A stretch of 64,000 nucleotides of DNA from Aeoliella sp052161615 (GTDB lineage Bacteria > Planctomycetota > Planctomycetia > Pirellulales > Lacipirellulaceae): positions 5,084,001 through 5,148,000 of the forward strand of contig NZ_CP197417.1 in the NCBI RefSeq assembly GCF_052161615.1, given 5' to 3'. The position numbers and the translations under genes are program-made. The notes below the pieces were generated by a model. It saw only the letters and a list, made by a program, of their open reading frames with translations, had not been told where the DNA came from and did no database searches. Of the stretch, positions 53,601 to 61,512 are shown piece after piece. The stretch's first letter is position 1. Each line of letters opens with the position of its first letter.

Positions 53601-53756
53601 GGAGCCGAGGTGCAACAGCCCCTCGCGACGGTGGTGATCGGCGGGCTGGTGACTTCGACGGCGCTAACGCTGTTGGTGCTGCCGACGATCTATCGTTGGT
53701 TCGAACCCAAAGAGGTTGCGCCGGAGCCGATTGATATGCGGGAGTTCGAGCATTAA
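50637..53756 (+). CDS. czcA: Heavy-metal RND efflux pump, CzcA family
   Basis: A 1039-residue pump. Family hallmarks: AATTIPLDAVPDLTNVQVQI, EVEQFITFPIENAMSGVPKV and 12 helices. The helix-4 sequence SLGAVDFGVIVDGAVVMIEN has the Asp pattern of the CzcA-type (divalent Zn/Co/Cd/Ni) group rather than the CusA (Cu/Ag) GAxVDAAIV pattern. Cytoplasmic or periplasmic metal is driven out by proton antiport with the adjacent adaptor. The substrate cannot be settled. The stop TAA overlaps the stop of the convergent gene at 53753 (TTAA). It forms an operon with the adaptor gene. Confidence 0.95.
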   Translation: MVNHIIEWSLNNRFIVMLLATVVLGVGFFAATTIPLDAVPDLTNVQVQILTNSPALGPVEVEQFITFPIENAMSGVPKVTEIRSISRFGLSAVTVAFEDGTDIYWARNLINERLLKARESIPAGMGTPELGPIATGMSEIYQFEVRSEDGTSHSLQELRTILDWQIAFQLRSVPGVIEVNTFGGELKTYEVQVDPEKLKNYGISLTDVFAAIEENNGNAGGGYITHGSEQRLVRGEGLVSSLDDIRTITLDSRDGAPIRIQDIAEVRFAPMLRQGAVTRDGDREAVIGMVMMIMGGNSRQVVEDVKHKIAEIQKTLPDGVVIDTFYDRTELVEKTIHTVGENIGLGVVLVIVMLMLLLGDIRAGLIVAAAIPLSAMSALIAMRYAGVSANLMSLGAVDFGVIVDGAVVMIENCVRRASRYQRDHGGDHVPLGVYREAAKEVGKPILFAGIIVVIVFIPILSLQGMEGKMFRPMAFVFMTALSSALVMSVTVMPVMASLFLARQIKERETFLVRWIKWAYTPMLAFAMRRPVLMIGSSVVLFVVSVVLATGFGVEFVPKLDEGDLAIQATRLPSVSLETSIDMTKSMERCLLQFPEVETVVSKTGRPEIANDPMGVYQTDIYIRLRPRSEWPEGITKAELVERMQQRLEDEVPANAYSFTQPIELRVQELVAGVRSDIGLSLYGDDLDELKRKGDELAAVLSKVPGAADVQAQQVAGLPYLRIIVRRESLARYGINARDVLDAVATVGGVPVGQVFEGQRRFPLQVRLAPDWRSDVERISELRIDDREGRQIPISQLADIVVEEGPVEISRDAIRRRTLVQCNVRGRDLAGFVAEAQRVVESEVELPAGYTLRWGGQFENLQQASARLAIAVPVALLLIFAMLYITFNSVTLALLIYLNVPIAATGGILLMWARDMPFSISAGVGFIALFGIAVMNGVVLLEHVRHLRHAGDSQRDAVVNGAMDRLRPVIMTASCGALGFIPMALSTSSGAEVQQPLATVVIGGLVTSTALTLLVLPTIYRWFEPKEVAPEPIDMREFEH

Positions 53757-54598
53757 CGCGAGGCATGCTTCGCCAATGGCAAATGCTGATAGAACTCGCC
53801 GATGTAGCGGAGGTGGGCCATGTGGGCGTTGGCGTCGCTGCCCGGGGTGCCCCAGTAGTGGAAGTTGCCTTTGCTCGCGCGGCGGTCGAAACGGAGGTCG
53901 CCGAGGCCACGTTCGTCCGTGGGTTTGGGTTCGAGCTGTAGGTGGGCGAGCAGTTCGTCGCCGGTCTCGCGGGTGCTTTCGTAGCCGTCGGTTACGACGC
54001 ACGAGTCGCTGAACAGAAAGGTCTTGTCGCCCTTCGCCGCGGCGTCGGCCCATGTTTTGTAATCGACCATCTGATCGTCCTCGGGCGTACCATCCGCGGC
54101 GGTCGAGGCATAGAGCGAGTCGGCGGCCAGGATGCCGGCGATCTGCTCGCGGTAGTCGGGGGACCTGAGGATCTCGCGAACCGCGCCGTAACCCGCGCTG
54201 AACGACGATAGACAAATCGAGTCCCAGTGCGAGTCGCGATCGAAGTTGCCTTTCTCCATCAAGGTGGTGAGGGCTTCGTCGAGTATTTCTCCGAACAACT
54301 TGGGATCGGAAAATGGCTTGGAATAGACGGCCGACAAGCCGTTGTGGTTGATCGTCAGTATCACGGCGTTGAGCCCAGCGTGCTCGGCGTTCGAACGCAC
54401 CACCGGCGGATGGCCATGGAAGTGAACCAGGAGATCAACAGCCCCACCGTCGCGAGGAGTGTAGTTTTCGGGGACGAACAGCTTGCAGCCGGCGTGGTCG
54501 AGGACGAATTCGCGACCTTTGGCGACGGGCAGCTCGGCACCGATTGCTAGGTTGGTGACAAGCAGGGCGGCGAACAGGGCAAGCAGATGGCGTGTCAT
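53753..54598 (-). CDS. Exported alpha/beta-hydrolase-like protein
   Basis: A 281-residue protein. The signal peptide (MTRHLLALFAALLVTNLAIG) is followed by VDLLVHFHGHPPVVRSNAEH, where HFHG would form the oxyanion hole, and ICLSSFSAGYGAVREILRSP, a nucleophile elbow of the form Ser-Phe-Ser-Ala-Gly. A late His (NFHYWGTPGSDANAHMAHLR) is available. This fits an esterase-like hydrolase; the substrate is unknown. The start is the ATG at 54598; the frame opens at 54643. Convergent with the efflux pump gene. Confidence 0.75.
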   Translation of the reverse strand: MTRHLLALFAALLVTNLAIGAELPVAKGREFVLDHAGCKLFVPENYTPRDGGAVDLLVHFHGHPPVVRSNAEHAGLNAVILTINHNGLSAVYSKPFSDPKLFGEILDEALTTLMEKGNFDRDSHWDSICLSSFSAGYGAVREILRSPDYREQIAGILAADSLYASTAADGTPEDDQMVDYKTWADAAAKGDKTFLFSDSCVVTDGYESTRETGDELLAHLQLEPKPTDERGLGDLRFDRRASKGNFHYWGTPGSDANAHMAHLRYIGEFYQHLPLAKHASR

Positions 54599-54735
54599 GG
54601 GGCAGGGCAGGGGGTGAGCGCAGTGGACCTTTGGATTGTTCATTGTGTCTTGCTACCTTCGCTTCGCAACACGCGAAGCCGCAACATTTTGGTAAGATGC
54701 TGCTCTTTGATCCGATCCCTGTTGAGACTCCACGC

Positions 54736-55638
54736 ATGCCGTTTGACGTTGCGCTCGTCACCGACCCCCGCTACACCGCTGCCACGGCGGCCGAAGACGA
54801 TTGGTATTTGGCGAACATCCTTGAAGAAGATCGCCTGCTCCGGGAAGCACTCTCGGGGCTTGGCATCTCGTCGAAGCGCGTGGCGTGGAGCGACCCGGAC
54901 GTCAATTGGCGTGAGTTCCGCCTTGCCGTGATTCGCACGACGTGGGATTACTTCGATCGCTACGCCGAGTTCACCGCGTGGCTCGAGCGGGTGCGGCACG
55001 AAGTGCGGCTGTGCAATCCTTACTCGACACTGCGCTGGAATATGGACAAGCACTACCTCGCCGATCTTGAGGCGCGGGGCGTGCGAATTGTGCGGTCGCG
55101 TTTCATCGAGGTGGGGTGCCAAGTTCAGCTCAGCGAGTTGCTTGACGAGACTGGCTGGCACGAAGCGGTGCTCAAACCGTGCGTCTCGGGCGGAGCGCGG
55201 CACACGTACCGCGTGTCGCGCGAGAATGCCGCCGAGTTGCAGGCGGTGCTCGATGATCTCACGCGCAATGAGTCCATGCTGCTGCAACCTTTTGAGCCCG
55301 CGATCATGACGGTGGGCGAAGACACGTTGATGATGTTCGCGGGGCGTTACACGCACGCCATTCGCAAACGGGCGAAGCCTGGTGACTTTCGTGTGCAGGA
55401 CGACCATGGCGGGACCGTTGAACCGTACGAGCCCACACCCGCGCAGATTGCACTCGCCGAGGCAGCGATCGCAGCGTGCGACCCGATGCCGACCTATGGC
55501 CGAGTGGATATGGTGCTGGATGGCGATGGGCGCGATGCGGTGATGGAGCTAGAACTAGTGGAGCCGGAGCTGTGGCTGCGGTGCTTTCCGCCGGCGGCTG
55601 AGGCCTTCGCCGCGGCGATTGGGGCGGTGATGAAATAA
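54736..55638 (+). CDS. ATP-grasp protein, RimK/glutathione-synthetase type
   Basis: A 300-residue protein. The ATP-grasp features are LCNPYSTLRWNMDKHYLADL, EAVLKPCVSGGARHTYRVSR, MLLQPFEPAIMTVGEDTLMM and YGRVDMVLDGDGRDAVMELE, LVEPELWL, with the metal-binding acidic residues at the end. Members ligate an amino or carboxyl substrate through an acyl-phosphate; the substrates here are unknown. ATG 54736 (MPFDVALVTDP) is preferred to ATG 54697. Unrelated in detail to the ATP-grasp gene at 16561. Confidence 0.85.
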   Translation: MPFDVALVTDPRYTAATAAEDDWYLANILEEDRLLREALSGLGISSKRVAWSDPDVNWREFRLAVIRTTWDYFDRYAEFTAWLERVRHEVRLCNPYSTLRWNMDKHYLADLEARGVRIVRSRFIEVGCQVQLSELLDETGWHEAVLKPCVSGGARHTYRVSRENAAELQAVLDDLTRNESMLLQPFEPAIMTVGEDTLMMFAGRYTHAIRKRAKPGDFRVQDDHGGTVEPYEPTPAQIALAEAAIAACDPMPTYGRVDMVLDGDGRDAVMELELVEPELWLRCFPPAAEAFAAAIGAVMK

Positions 55639-55658
55639 GGTCCATGGTGGGGGCACCA

Positions 55659-56099
55659 ATGAAGAACAAGAGTCTCGACGACATCCGCCGCGAGGTCGAT
55701 CGCATTGCCACGAGTCGGCACACGACGACGGGCAATTGGACGGCGGCGCAGATCTTCTATCATTTGGCGGGAGCGTTCCAAGCATCGCTCGAAGGGCGTC
55801 CGCCGAGCTTTCCGAAGTGGGTCCGTTTTATCCTGCGTTCCAATCGTTGGTTGGTCACGCGTGTTCGCTTTCCGCCATTCGTGCCGATCCCGGCGAGTGT
55901 CGCTGAGATCATGGCTCCCCCAGCCGACGCCGACCTCGCCGAACAGCACGCCAGGCTCACGAAGTTCATCGACCAGTTCGAACAGCACACGGACCAGTAC
56001 CCACCCCACCCCGTGCTCGGCCCGCTCACGCGCGACGAATGGATGGGATTTCACTTAAGACACTGCGAGCGGCATTTGTCGTTCGTGCGAGTGGAATGA
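55659..56099 (+). CDS. DUF1569 / DinB-like protein
   Basis: A 146-residue four-helix protein. GNWTAAQIFYHLAGAFQASL carries the conserved His, and LTRDEWMGFHLRHCERHLSF the two later His, arranged as in DinB/DUF1569 metal sites. The ATG at 55659 has GGTGGGGG upstream; ATG 55644 is possible. It follows the ATP-grasp gene by about 20 bases and may be co-transcribed. Confidence 0.85.
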   Translation: MKNKSLDDIRREVDRIATSRHTTTGNWTAAQIFYHLAGAFQASLEGRPPSFPKWVRFILRSNRWLVTRVRFPPFVPIPASVAEIMAPPADADLAEQHARLTKFIDQFEQHTDQYPPHPVLGPLTRDEWMGFHLRHCERHLSFVRVE

Positions 56100-56640
56100 G
56101 CGGGGCGGAGTTACACAATGCCTTGCTCGGTGGAAGCGAGCCAATGATTGACACGGGAGCTCTCCTCTGTTACTGTACGTGCGATTCGTTCTGTGCGCAT
56201 GTTCGGAAATGGGTTGCGGGTGCTAGCGAAAGAGGGAGTGATTGCGGTTGTTGGTAGGTTACGTCACCACGACCCTGACGCTTACCCGCTCGCTTGCATT
56301 TCCGGTGCATCGCTTACGACGCTATCAGCAAATAGCAAAACTACGTGGAGATTTCCGTCGCTAGCCACCTTGCGGTCGAGAGTTTCGCGAAGGCTGGCCG
56401 ATAGTTGGGGGGCGATGGTTGCTCGCCGGGATTTGTCCGGAGAGTCAACCAGAGCGATATATTTTACCAAGTCAACCAAAGCCCCGCGGCTTACCGGGCC
56501 GATACCTTTTATAGCCAGTTACCGGCGGTGGAGAACGGAGGAGCCAATGCAAGAGGCATTCGCTCACCGGGACGCTGTCGGCGATGCCGCTCGCGGCAGG
56601 CAAAGGCGGGGCTTTGTAGCCACAAGGATCGAAGCGCAGC
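56100..56640. other. 541-base region without a secure gene; possible structured RNA
   Basis: No convincing coding frame. A 65-residue minus-strand frame at 56282-56479 has no ribosome site. The stretch 56440-56530 has direct repeats (GTCAACCAGAG/GTCAACCAAAG and TTACCGG twice) and a candidate riboswitch-like core described separately. Confidence 0.4.
56440..56535 (+). ncRNA. Candidate structured RNA resembling the 3' half of a c-di-GMP-I (GEMM) riboswitch
   Basis: AAAGCC-CCGC-GGCTTACC (56478-56494) and, 34 bases later, TAGCCAGTTACCGGCGG (56512-56528). Vibrio Vc2 GEMM-I has AAAGCC-TCC-GGCCTAAACC and TAGCGGGGTTACCGATGG at nearly the same spacing. The upstream GEMM stem (GGGxAAACC ... GGGACGC) is not found, so this is only a resemblance. 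Confidence 0.25.
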
Positions 56641-56946
56641 ATGCGGACTCACAAAGAGCGACTTGAGGATCAAGAGTCAGTCCGAACCCACGTCAACCAG
56701 GTGCTTTGCGAACTAGAAGACTTAGAACCGAATCATTTTCCCCTGAGCGAACGAACCCTCGAGCGCGCCGGCGCGGCGTGTGCAGTGATGTTCGTGCTCC
56801 ATGGCCCGCGGCAGTTGCAGGTCTCCGCGGTGTGGGAACTTGAGCGAGGAGTCATCTGGTTTTACAACGCGGTTGGCCAGCGGTGTGCGAAAACACAATT
56901 AGTAGGCGAGGTGGCGGTCGACGCCCTCGTCGCAATTGCCGCTTGA
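56641..56946 (+). CDS. Small conserved-looking hypothetical protein
   Basis: A 101-residue soluble protein. Residues 45-85 look like a folded core (CAVMFVLHGPRQLQVSAVWE, LERGVIWFYNAVGQRCAKTQ). A GGATCG lies near the expected ribosome-site position. No family is recognised. It stands upstream of csrA, with a separate promoter between them. Confidence 0.6.
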   Translation: MRTHKERLEDQESVRTHVNQVLCELEDLEPNHFPLSERTLERAGAACAVMFVLHGPRQLQVSAVWELERGVIWFYNAVGQRCAKTQLVGEVAVDALVAIAA

Positions 56947-57084
56947 GTTTCCTAGAAAGCATCAAAGCCGCCGAAGCCAGACTCCCGCGAGGAAAACGCC
57001 GAAACCGTCACCACCAACCGTGTGCCCCCGGGCCGACCCATCCCTCACGGGTCGCCCCACGAGGCCAATCTGGCGAAATGCCTA

Positions 57085-57113
57085 TTGACCCGCCAATCGC
57101 CTTGATGTATACA
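57085..57113 (+). promoter_or_regulatory. Sigma-70-type promoter for csrA
   Basis: TTGACC (57085-57090) and TATACA (57108-57113) are separated by 17 bases, about 54 bases before the csrA ATG. A good match to the housekeeping consensus. Confidence 0.65.
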
Positions 57114-57166
57114 TAATTTCACTATACCTCAACTGGCGTTTCGAAAACACGGAGGTGCCCCCCAAC

Positions 57167-57379
57167 ATGTTAGTGCTTTCCCGCAAAGAGTCCCAAAGAA
57201 TTCGGCTTGGCGACTCGATCGTTGTGACCATTGTCAAAATTGGCGGCGACAAAGTTCGCGTAGGCATTGAGGCCCCGGACGACGTCCTGGTGCTTCGCGA
57301 TGAACTGGAGGCCTGGGATCTCCCGGCCGGACCAGCAGGTCCCGGCGCAAAGCCGGACGCGCAGATTGCCGCCGCCTAA
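57167..57379 (+). CDS. csrA: Carbon storage regulator CsrA
   Basis: A 70-residue RNA-binding protein. MLVLSRKESQRIRLGDSIVV and KIGGDKVRVGIEAPDDVLVL, RDEL show the full CsrA fold, including the Leu4/Arg44-region RNA-binding residues. CsrA binds GGA motifs in leaders and represses or activates translation. The ATG at 57167 follows an ACGGAGG site; GGAGG at 57151 could also be an autoregulatory CsrA site. The acidic/Ala tail (PAGPAGPGAKPDAQIAAA) is longer than in E. coli. No flagellar gene or CsrA antagonist is nearby. It has its own promoter and terminator. Confidence 0.95.
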   Translation: MLVLSRKESQRIRLGDSIVVTIVKIGGDKVRVGIEAPDDVLVLRDELEAWDLPAGPAGPGAKPDAQIAAA

Positions 57380-57494
57380 CAAGCCGCCGCTGAACAAGCT
57401 CCACCCCCATTCGATTCCCCGCATGTCGAATGGCCTAGGATGCGGTAAGTGGCAGGCGATGGCGCGCGATCTCTCTTCTAAAACCTAAAAGCAC

Positions 57495-57537
57495 GCAGCC
57501 GGCTTCGAACCACCGACGAAGCCGGCTGCTCCTTTTT
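57495..57537 (+). terminator. Rho-independent terminator of csrA
   Basis: Perfect 13-bp stem GCAGCCGGCTTCG (57495-57507) with CGAAGCCGGCTGC (57517-57529), followed by TCCTTTTT. Confidence 0.93.
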
Positions 57538-57575
57538 CGGTAGGTTCCCTTTTCCTAAAGTTCTCAGTCATTTCT

Positions 57576-57604
57576 TTGACTTCTCAGCAGAGCTCCGCTA
57601 AGAT
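57576..57604 (+). promoter_or_regulatory. Sigma-70-type promoter for the DUF1501 operon
   Basis: TTGACT (57576-57581) and TAAGAT (57599-57604) are separated by exactly 17 bases. It gives a leader of about 210 bases before the ATG at 57824. Confidence 0.6.
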
Positions 57605-57823
57605 GCGAGCCAACGTCGGGGGGCGAGACGAGCGACTGTTCCACGCTTCATCACCTCCCTGCCTGCCCCACCCCCTGCTTCCCACCACTGCTTTCCCACC
57701 ATAATCGCGGCACTTGCCTCTTTCGCGCCGCGTTCTTGTTCTTGCTACTTATTTTACCGCTGATACCCACCGGTACCGCATCGCGTTCAATCAGTGCCAT
57801 TCCCAGCTTGAAGGAGTGTTGGC

Positions 57824-59125
57824 ATGCTCGACGTCCGTGGTCTCTCTCGCCGTAACTTTTTGGCCGTTGGTTCGCTTGCCGGACTAGGGCTGACGCTCGG
57901 CGACTATTTGTTCTTGCAAAACGCGAAAGCGAGCGACGGCCCCGCCGCCGCTGGCCCCAAGGCGAAGAGCGTCATTCACATCTTCCTGCCCGGCGGACTT
58001 TCGGGTCAGGAAACGTTCGACCCCAAGCCGAATGCGCCGATCGAATACCGAGGCGAGATGGGAGCCATTGGCACCAAGATCGTTGGCGAGCAGTTCGGCC
58101 AGCTCCTGCCGATGACCGCCCAGGTCGCCGACAAGATGACGGTGATCCGCTCGATGACGCACGGCGAGGCGGCCCACGAGCGGGGGGTCCACAACATGCT
58201 CACCGGTTATCGCCCCAGCCCCGCGCTGGTCTACCCGAGCATGGGAAGCGTGGTTAGCCACGAGCTAGGCCCACGAAACAACCTGCCGGCCTACATCTCG
58301 GTGCCGAATCAATTCGACCCCGCGCAGGGGACGGGGTACCTGAGTTCGTCGTACTCGCCATTCAATCTTGGCGCGGCCCCCGAGCAGAATGGCTTCAAGG
58401 TTCGCGACCTCAACATCCCCGGCGGCGTTGACGACGTTCGCTACAACCGCCGGCGTGAACTTTTGAACTTGGTGAACTGCGAGTTCAACGATCGCGTGAA
58501 AGCCGACAACGTCGGCGCGATGAATACGTTTTATGAGCGTGCCTTCGACATGGTAAATTCCAAGGAAGCTCGCGAAGCGTTCAACCTCGATGCGGAAGAG
58601 GGTGGTGTGCGTGATCGTTACGGTCGCAACGAGGCCGGCGCGCGGATGCTACTCGCGCGGCGGTTGGTCGAAGCGGGTGCGCGATTCGTGACACTTACTT
58701 ATGGCGGCTGGGATCATCACACGGCGATCACCGGCAACATGCATCGCCTGCTGCCCGCTTTCGATCGGGCTTACGCTACGTTGCTATCGGATCTCGACGA
58801 GCGGGGCCTGTTGGACTCGACGCTGGTTTTGGTGTCGAGCGAGTTTGGTCGCACGCCGAAGATCAACGCCGATGGTGGCCGCGACCACTGGCCCAAGGTG
58901 TTTAGCGTTGCCCTCGCGGGTGGCGGCGTCCATCGCGGGGCGATTGTCGGTTCGAGCGGCGCGACGGCCACCGAACCCGAAGACTGCCCCATCTCGCCCG
59001 AGGACCTGGCGACCACGATTTACCATCAGCTCGGCATCGACGCCGGCAAGGAATTGATGGCCCCCGGTGCTCGGCCGATTGAGATCGTCGACGGTGGCAA
59101 AGTCCGCCGCGAGATCGTCGGCTAG
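57824..59125 (+). CDS. DUF1501 family exported protein
   Basis: A 433-residue protein. The N-terminus LSRRNFLAVGSLAGLGLTLG is a twin-arginine (Tat) signal. The body shows the DUF1501/alkaline-phosphatase-like order: KSVIHIFLPGGLSGQETFDP, MTHGEAAHERGVHNMLTGYR, PSMGSVVSHELGPRNNLPAY, VTLTYGGWDHHTAITGNMHR and SSEFGRTPKINADGGRDHWP. Members have a sulfatase-like fold; the reaction is unknown. AAGGAG ribosome site. First gene of the usual planctomycete set with a PPC protein and a DUF1549/DUF1553 protein, 38 bases before the next gene. Confidence 0.93.
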   Translation: MLDVRGLSRRNFLAVGSLAGLGLTLGDYLFLQNAKASDGPAAAGPKAKSVIHIFLPGGLSGQETFDPKPNAPIEYRGEMGAIGTKIVGEQFGQLLPMTAQVADKMTVIRSMTHGEAAHERGVHNMLTGYRPSPALVYPSMGSVVSHELGPRNNLPAYISVPNQFDPAQGTGYLSSSYSPFNLGAAPEQNGFKVRDLNIPGGVDDVRYNRRRELLNLVNCEFNDRVKADNVGAMNTFYERAFDMVNSKEAREAFNLDAEEGGVRDRYGRNEAGARMLLARRLVEAGARFVTLTYGGWDHHTAITGNMHRLLPAFDRAYATLLSDLDERGLLDSTLVLVSSEFGRTPKINADGGRDHWPKVFSVALAGGGVHRGAIVGSSGATATEPEDCPISPEDLATTIYHQLGIDAGKELMAPGARPIEIVDGGKVRREIVG

Positions 59126-59163
59126 CTTCCAACGCAAGGCACCCCTGTCAGGCGAGGTGTTTC

Positions 59164-61482
59164 GTGCTTCGATTATTCTCCATCTTCGCGCTAGCGATGT
59201 TGATTCCCCCGATGTTTGTCGTGGGAGCCGAGCCGCAGCTTAGCGAACTCGTTCCGCAAGGCGCTCAGCGAGGGACCGAGGTCGTCGTATCGCTGCGCGG
59301 CCCGCGACTGGGTGACAATCCACTGGAAATCCTCTGGCACGAGCCCGGCATCGAGGTTCGCAAGCTCAAACGAGTGGACGACAATCAAACCTCGGCCAAG
59401 CTGTTCGTCCCCGAGACGACCATGCCGGGCCGGTACCCGCTGCGACTGCGAACTGGCTCGGGGATCTCGAACGTTATGACGTTCCACGTCGGCGCACTGC
59501 CCGAGATAAACGAAACGGAGCCCAACAGCGACGCCGCGGCACCGCAAGCGATTCCGCTCGGGACCGTGGTGAATGGTGTGGTGAAGAACGAAGACGTTGA
59601 TTTCTTTCAGTTCGAAGCCGAAGCGGGCGAGCCGATTTCGGTCGAAGTCGATGGCTTGCGACTAGGCCGTACGTTCTTCGACCCCGTGATCACGCTTTAC
59701 GATGCTGCGGGCGAAGAACTGGCGAAGTGCGACGACTGGGCGCTGGTGCAACAAGACGCGTGCTTCTCGATCGTTGCCCCGGCTGATGGAAAGTACCTGC
59801 TCGAGCTTCGCGAGTCGGCCTACCGTGGTAGCGACCAGGCGACGTATCGATTGCATGTCGGAAAGTTCCCACGTCCGTTGGCCGTCTATCCGCCTGGAGG
59901 CAGGGCAGGGGAGACCATCAAGATCGAATGGCGTGGCGACGCTGGCGGCGCGGCAACGGAAGAAGTAAAGCTGCCCGACACGCCAACGGATTCTTTTGCG
60001 TACGTCCCTTCGAGCGACCGCGGACTCGCGCCATCGCCCCACTACTTGCGTGTGGTGAACATGCCGGTGACCGGCGAAGTGGAGCCGAACAACAACGCGA
60101 AGGAAGCAACTTCGGGGGTGGCTCCGGGGGCGTTCTACGGGGTGATCAGTGAGGAAGGCGATCTCGATTGTTTTCGCGTCGCAGCCAAGCAGGGCCAAGT
60201 GTTCCACCTGCGACTTCACGCCCGCATCTATGGCTCGCCCGTCGACGCCGTGTTACGAGTGCTCGACGCGAATGGCAAGACACTCACCAGCAACGACGAC
60301 GATCGCGGCTTCGTGGACAGCTACGTCCGCTTTCAAGCACCGGCCGATGGTGACTTCGTGTTTCGCGTCGAAGATCGACTGAATCGGTGGGGCGATACCT
60401 ATACCTACTGGCTCGAAGCACTCGCGCCCGATCCGCTGGTGAATATGGAGCTGGAAGAGCAAGAACGCTACGTCGCCAAGCTGCTCGACGTTCCTCAAGG
60501 CAACCGCAATGGGGCGATGATCCGTGCGGCTCGCCAAGATACGGGGGGTCCGCTCACGATCGATTGGACGAATCTTCCCCCCGGCGTGTCGGTAGAGATT
60601 CCACCGGTGCCGGGCAACTACGATCGCACGCCGGTAATCCTGTCGGCAGCAGCAGACGCGCCGCTGGGGCAATCGCTCGCCACGATGACCTCGCGACGCA
60701 CCGAGGACAACACGGCGGTTGCGGCGAAGTTTACGCAGCGCAACTGGTTTGTTCGCGGTCGCAATAACGTCGACGTGTGGGGATATTCGGATTCGCGGCC
60801 GGTGGTGGCGGTGACGGAAAAGGCCCCCTACACGATTCATATTGAGCAACCCGCGGCCCCGCTGGTGCAACGCGGCGATAAGGGGGTTAAGGTCATCGCC
60901 GAACGGGCGGAAGGATTCACGGGGGCGATTCTCGTCCGCATGCTGTACGACCCGCCGGGGGTCTCGAGCAACGCCTCGCTGCGAATCCCGGAGAACGAAA
61001 ACGAAGTGATCATTCCCGTCACGGCGAACGAAGGAGCCCAAGTCGGAGAGTGGCCCATCGCCATGCGTGGCGAAGCCGATGTGCGAGGCCGACTGGTCAC
61101 GGTGACCCCGCTCGCCAAGCTGAAAATCGCCGAGCCGTACTTGGCAATGGAACTGCCGCGACCGAACGTCGAGCAGGGTCAATCGGTCGACTTCCCGATC
61201 AAGATCGAGCAGCGCACCCCGTTCGAAGGCGAAGCGACGGTCGAGCTCTTGAACTTGCCGCCGGGCATCGCGACCGAGCCGATCAAGATCACCAAAGAGA
61301 CCCAGGAAATCACGTTCCACTTGAAGGCGGCTGCCGACGCCCGCCCCGGCCAACACCGTGGGCAGTTCTGCCGCGTAACGATCATGGAAAACGGCGAGCC
61401 GGTCTATCATTCGGTTGGTTATGGCGAGCTGCGGGTCGACACCCCGTTGCCACCGCCTTCCGAAGCCACGGCAGCGCGATAG
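59164..61482 (+). CDS. Exported protein with bacterial pre-peptidase C-terminal (PPC) domains
   Basis: A 772-residue protein starting with GTG, backed by a GAGGTG site. Signal peptide MLRLFSIFALAMLIPPMFVV, GAEP. PPC-like beta domains are seen near residues 115-235 (ETEPNSDAAAPQAIPLGTVV, EDVDFFQFEAEAGEPISVEV) and 300-420 (EVEPNNNAKEATSGVAPGAF, EGDLDCFRVAAKQGQVFHLR). The C-terminal third carries Ig-like strands. Such proteins accompany DUF1501 and DUF1549/1553 proteins in planctomycetes, probably binding in the same periplasmic assembly (inference). Confidence 0.9.
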   Translation: MLRLFSIFALAMLIPPMFVVGAEPQLSELVPQGAQRGTEVVVSLRGPRLGDNPLEILWHEPGIEVRKLKRVDDNQTSAKLFVPETTMPGRYPLRLRTGSGISNVMTFHVGALPEINETEPNSDAAAPQAIPLGTVVNGVVKNEDVDFFQFEAEAGEPISVEVDGLRLGRTFFDPVITLYDAAGEELAKCDDWALVQQDACFSIVAPADGKYLLELRESAYRGSDQATYRLHVGKFPRPLAVYPPGGRAGETIKIEWRGDAGGAATEEVKLPDTPTDSFAYVPSSDRGLAPSPHYLRVVNMPVTGEVEPNNNAKEATSGVAPGAFYGVISEEGDLDCFRVAAKQGQVFHLRLHARIYGSPVDAVLRVLDANGKTLTSNDDDRGFVDSYVRFQAPADGDFVFRVEDRLNRWGDTYTYWLEALAPDPLVNMELEEQERYVAKLLDVPQGNRNGAMIRAARQDTGGPLTIDWTNLPPGVSVEIPPVPGNYDRTPVILSAAADAPLGQSLATMTSRRTEDNTAVAAKFTQRNWFVRGRNNVDVWGYSDSRPVVAVTEKAPYTIHIEQPAAPLVQRGDKGVKVIAERAEGFTGAILVRMLYDPPGVSSNASLRIPENENEVIIPVTANEGAQVGEWPIAMRGEADVRGRLVTVTPLAKLKIAEPYLAMELPRPNVEQGQSVDFPIKIEQRTPFEGEATVELLNLPPGIATEPIKITKETQEITFHLKAAADARPGQHRGQFCRVTIMENGEPVYHSVGYGELRVDTPLPPPSEATAAR

Positions 61483-61512
61483 GAATTTGATGTTATGCGA
61501 AATGAGAACTCT

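Larger units (their letters stand above)
57380..57823. other. Intergenic region between csrA and the DUF1501 operon
   Basis: Holds the csrA terminator (57495-57537) and the promoter of the next operon (57576-57604). The 220-base leader after that promoter is pyrimidine-rich (57650-57740). No gene seen. Confidence 0.6.

Noticed and set aside
56282..56479. 65-codon minus-strand frame
   Set aside because: No ribosome site and codon use poorer in G/C third positions than neighbours; it overlaps the possible structured RNA. A real small gene is not excluded.
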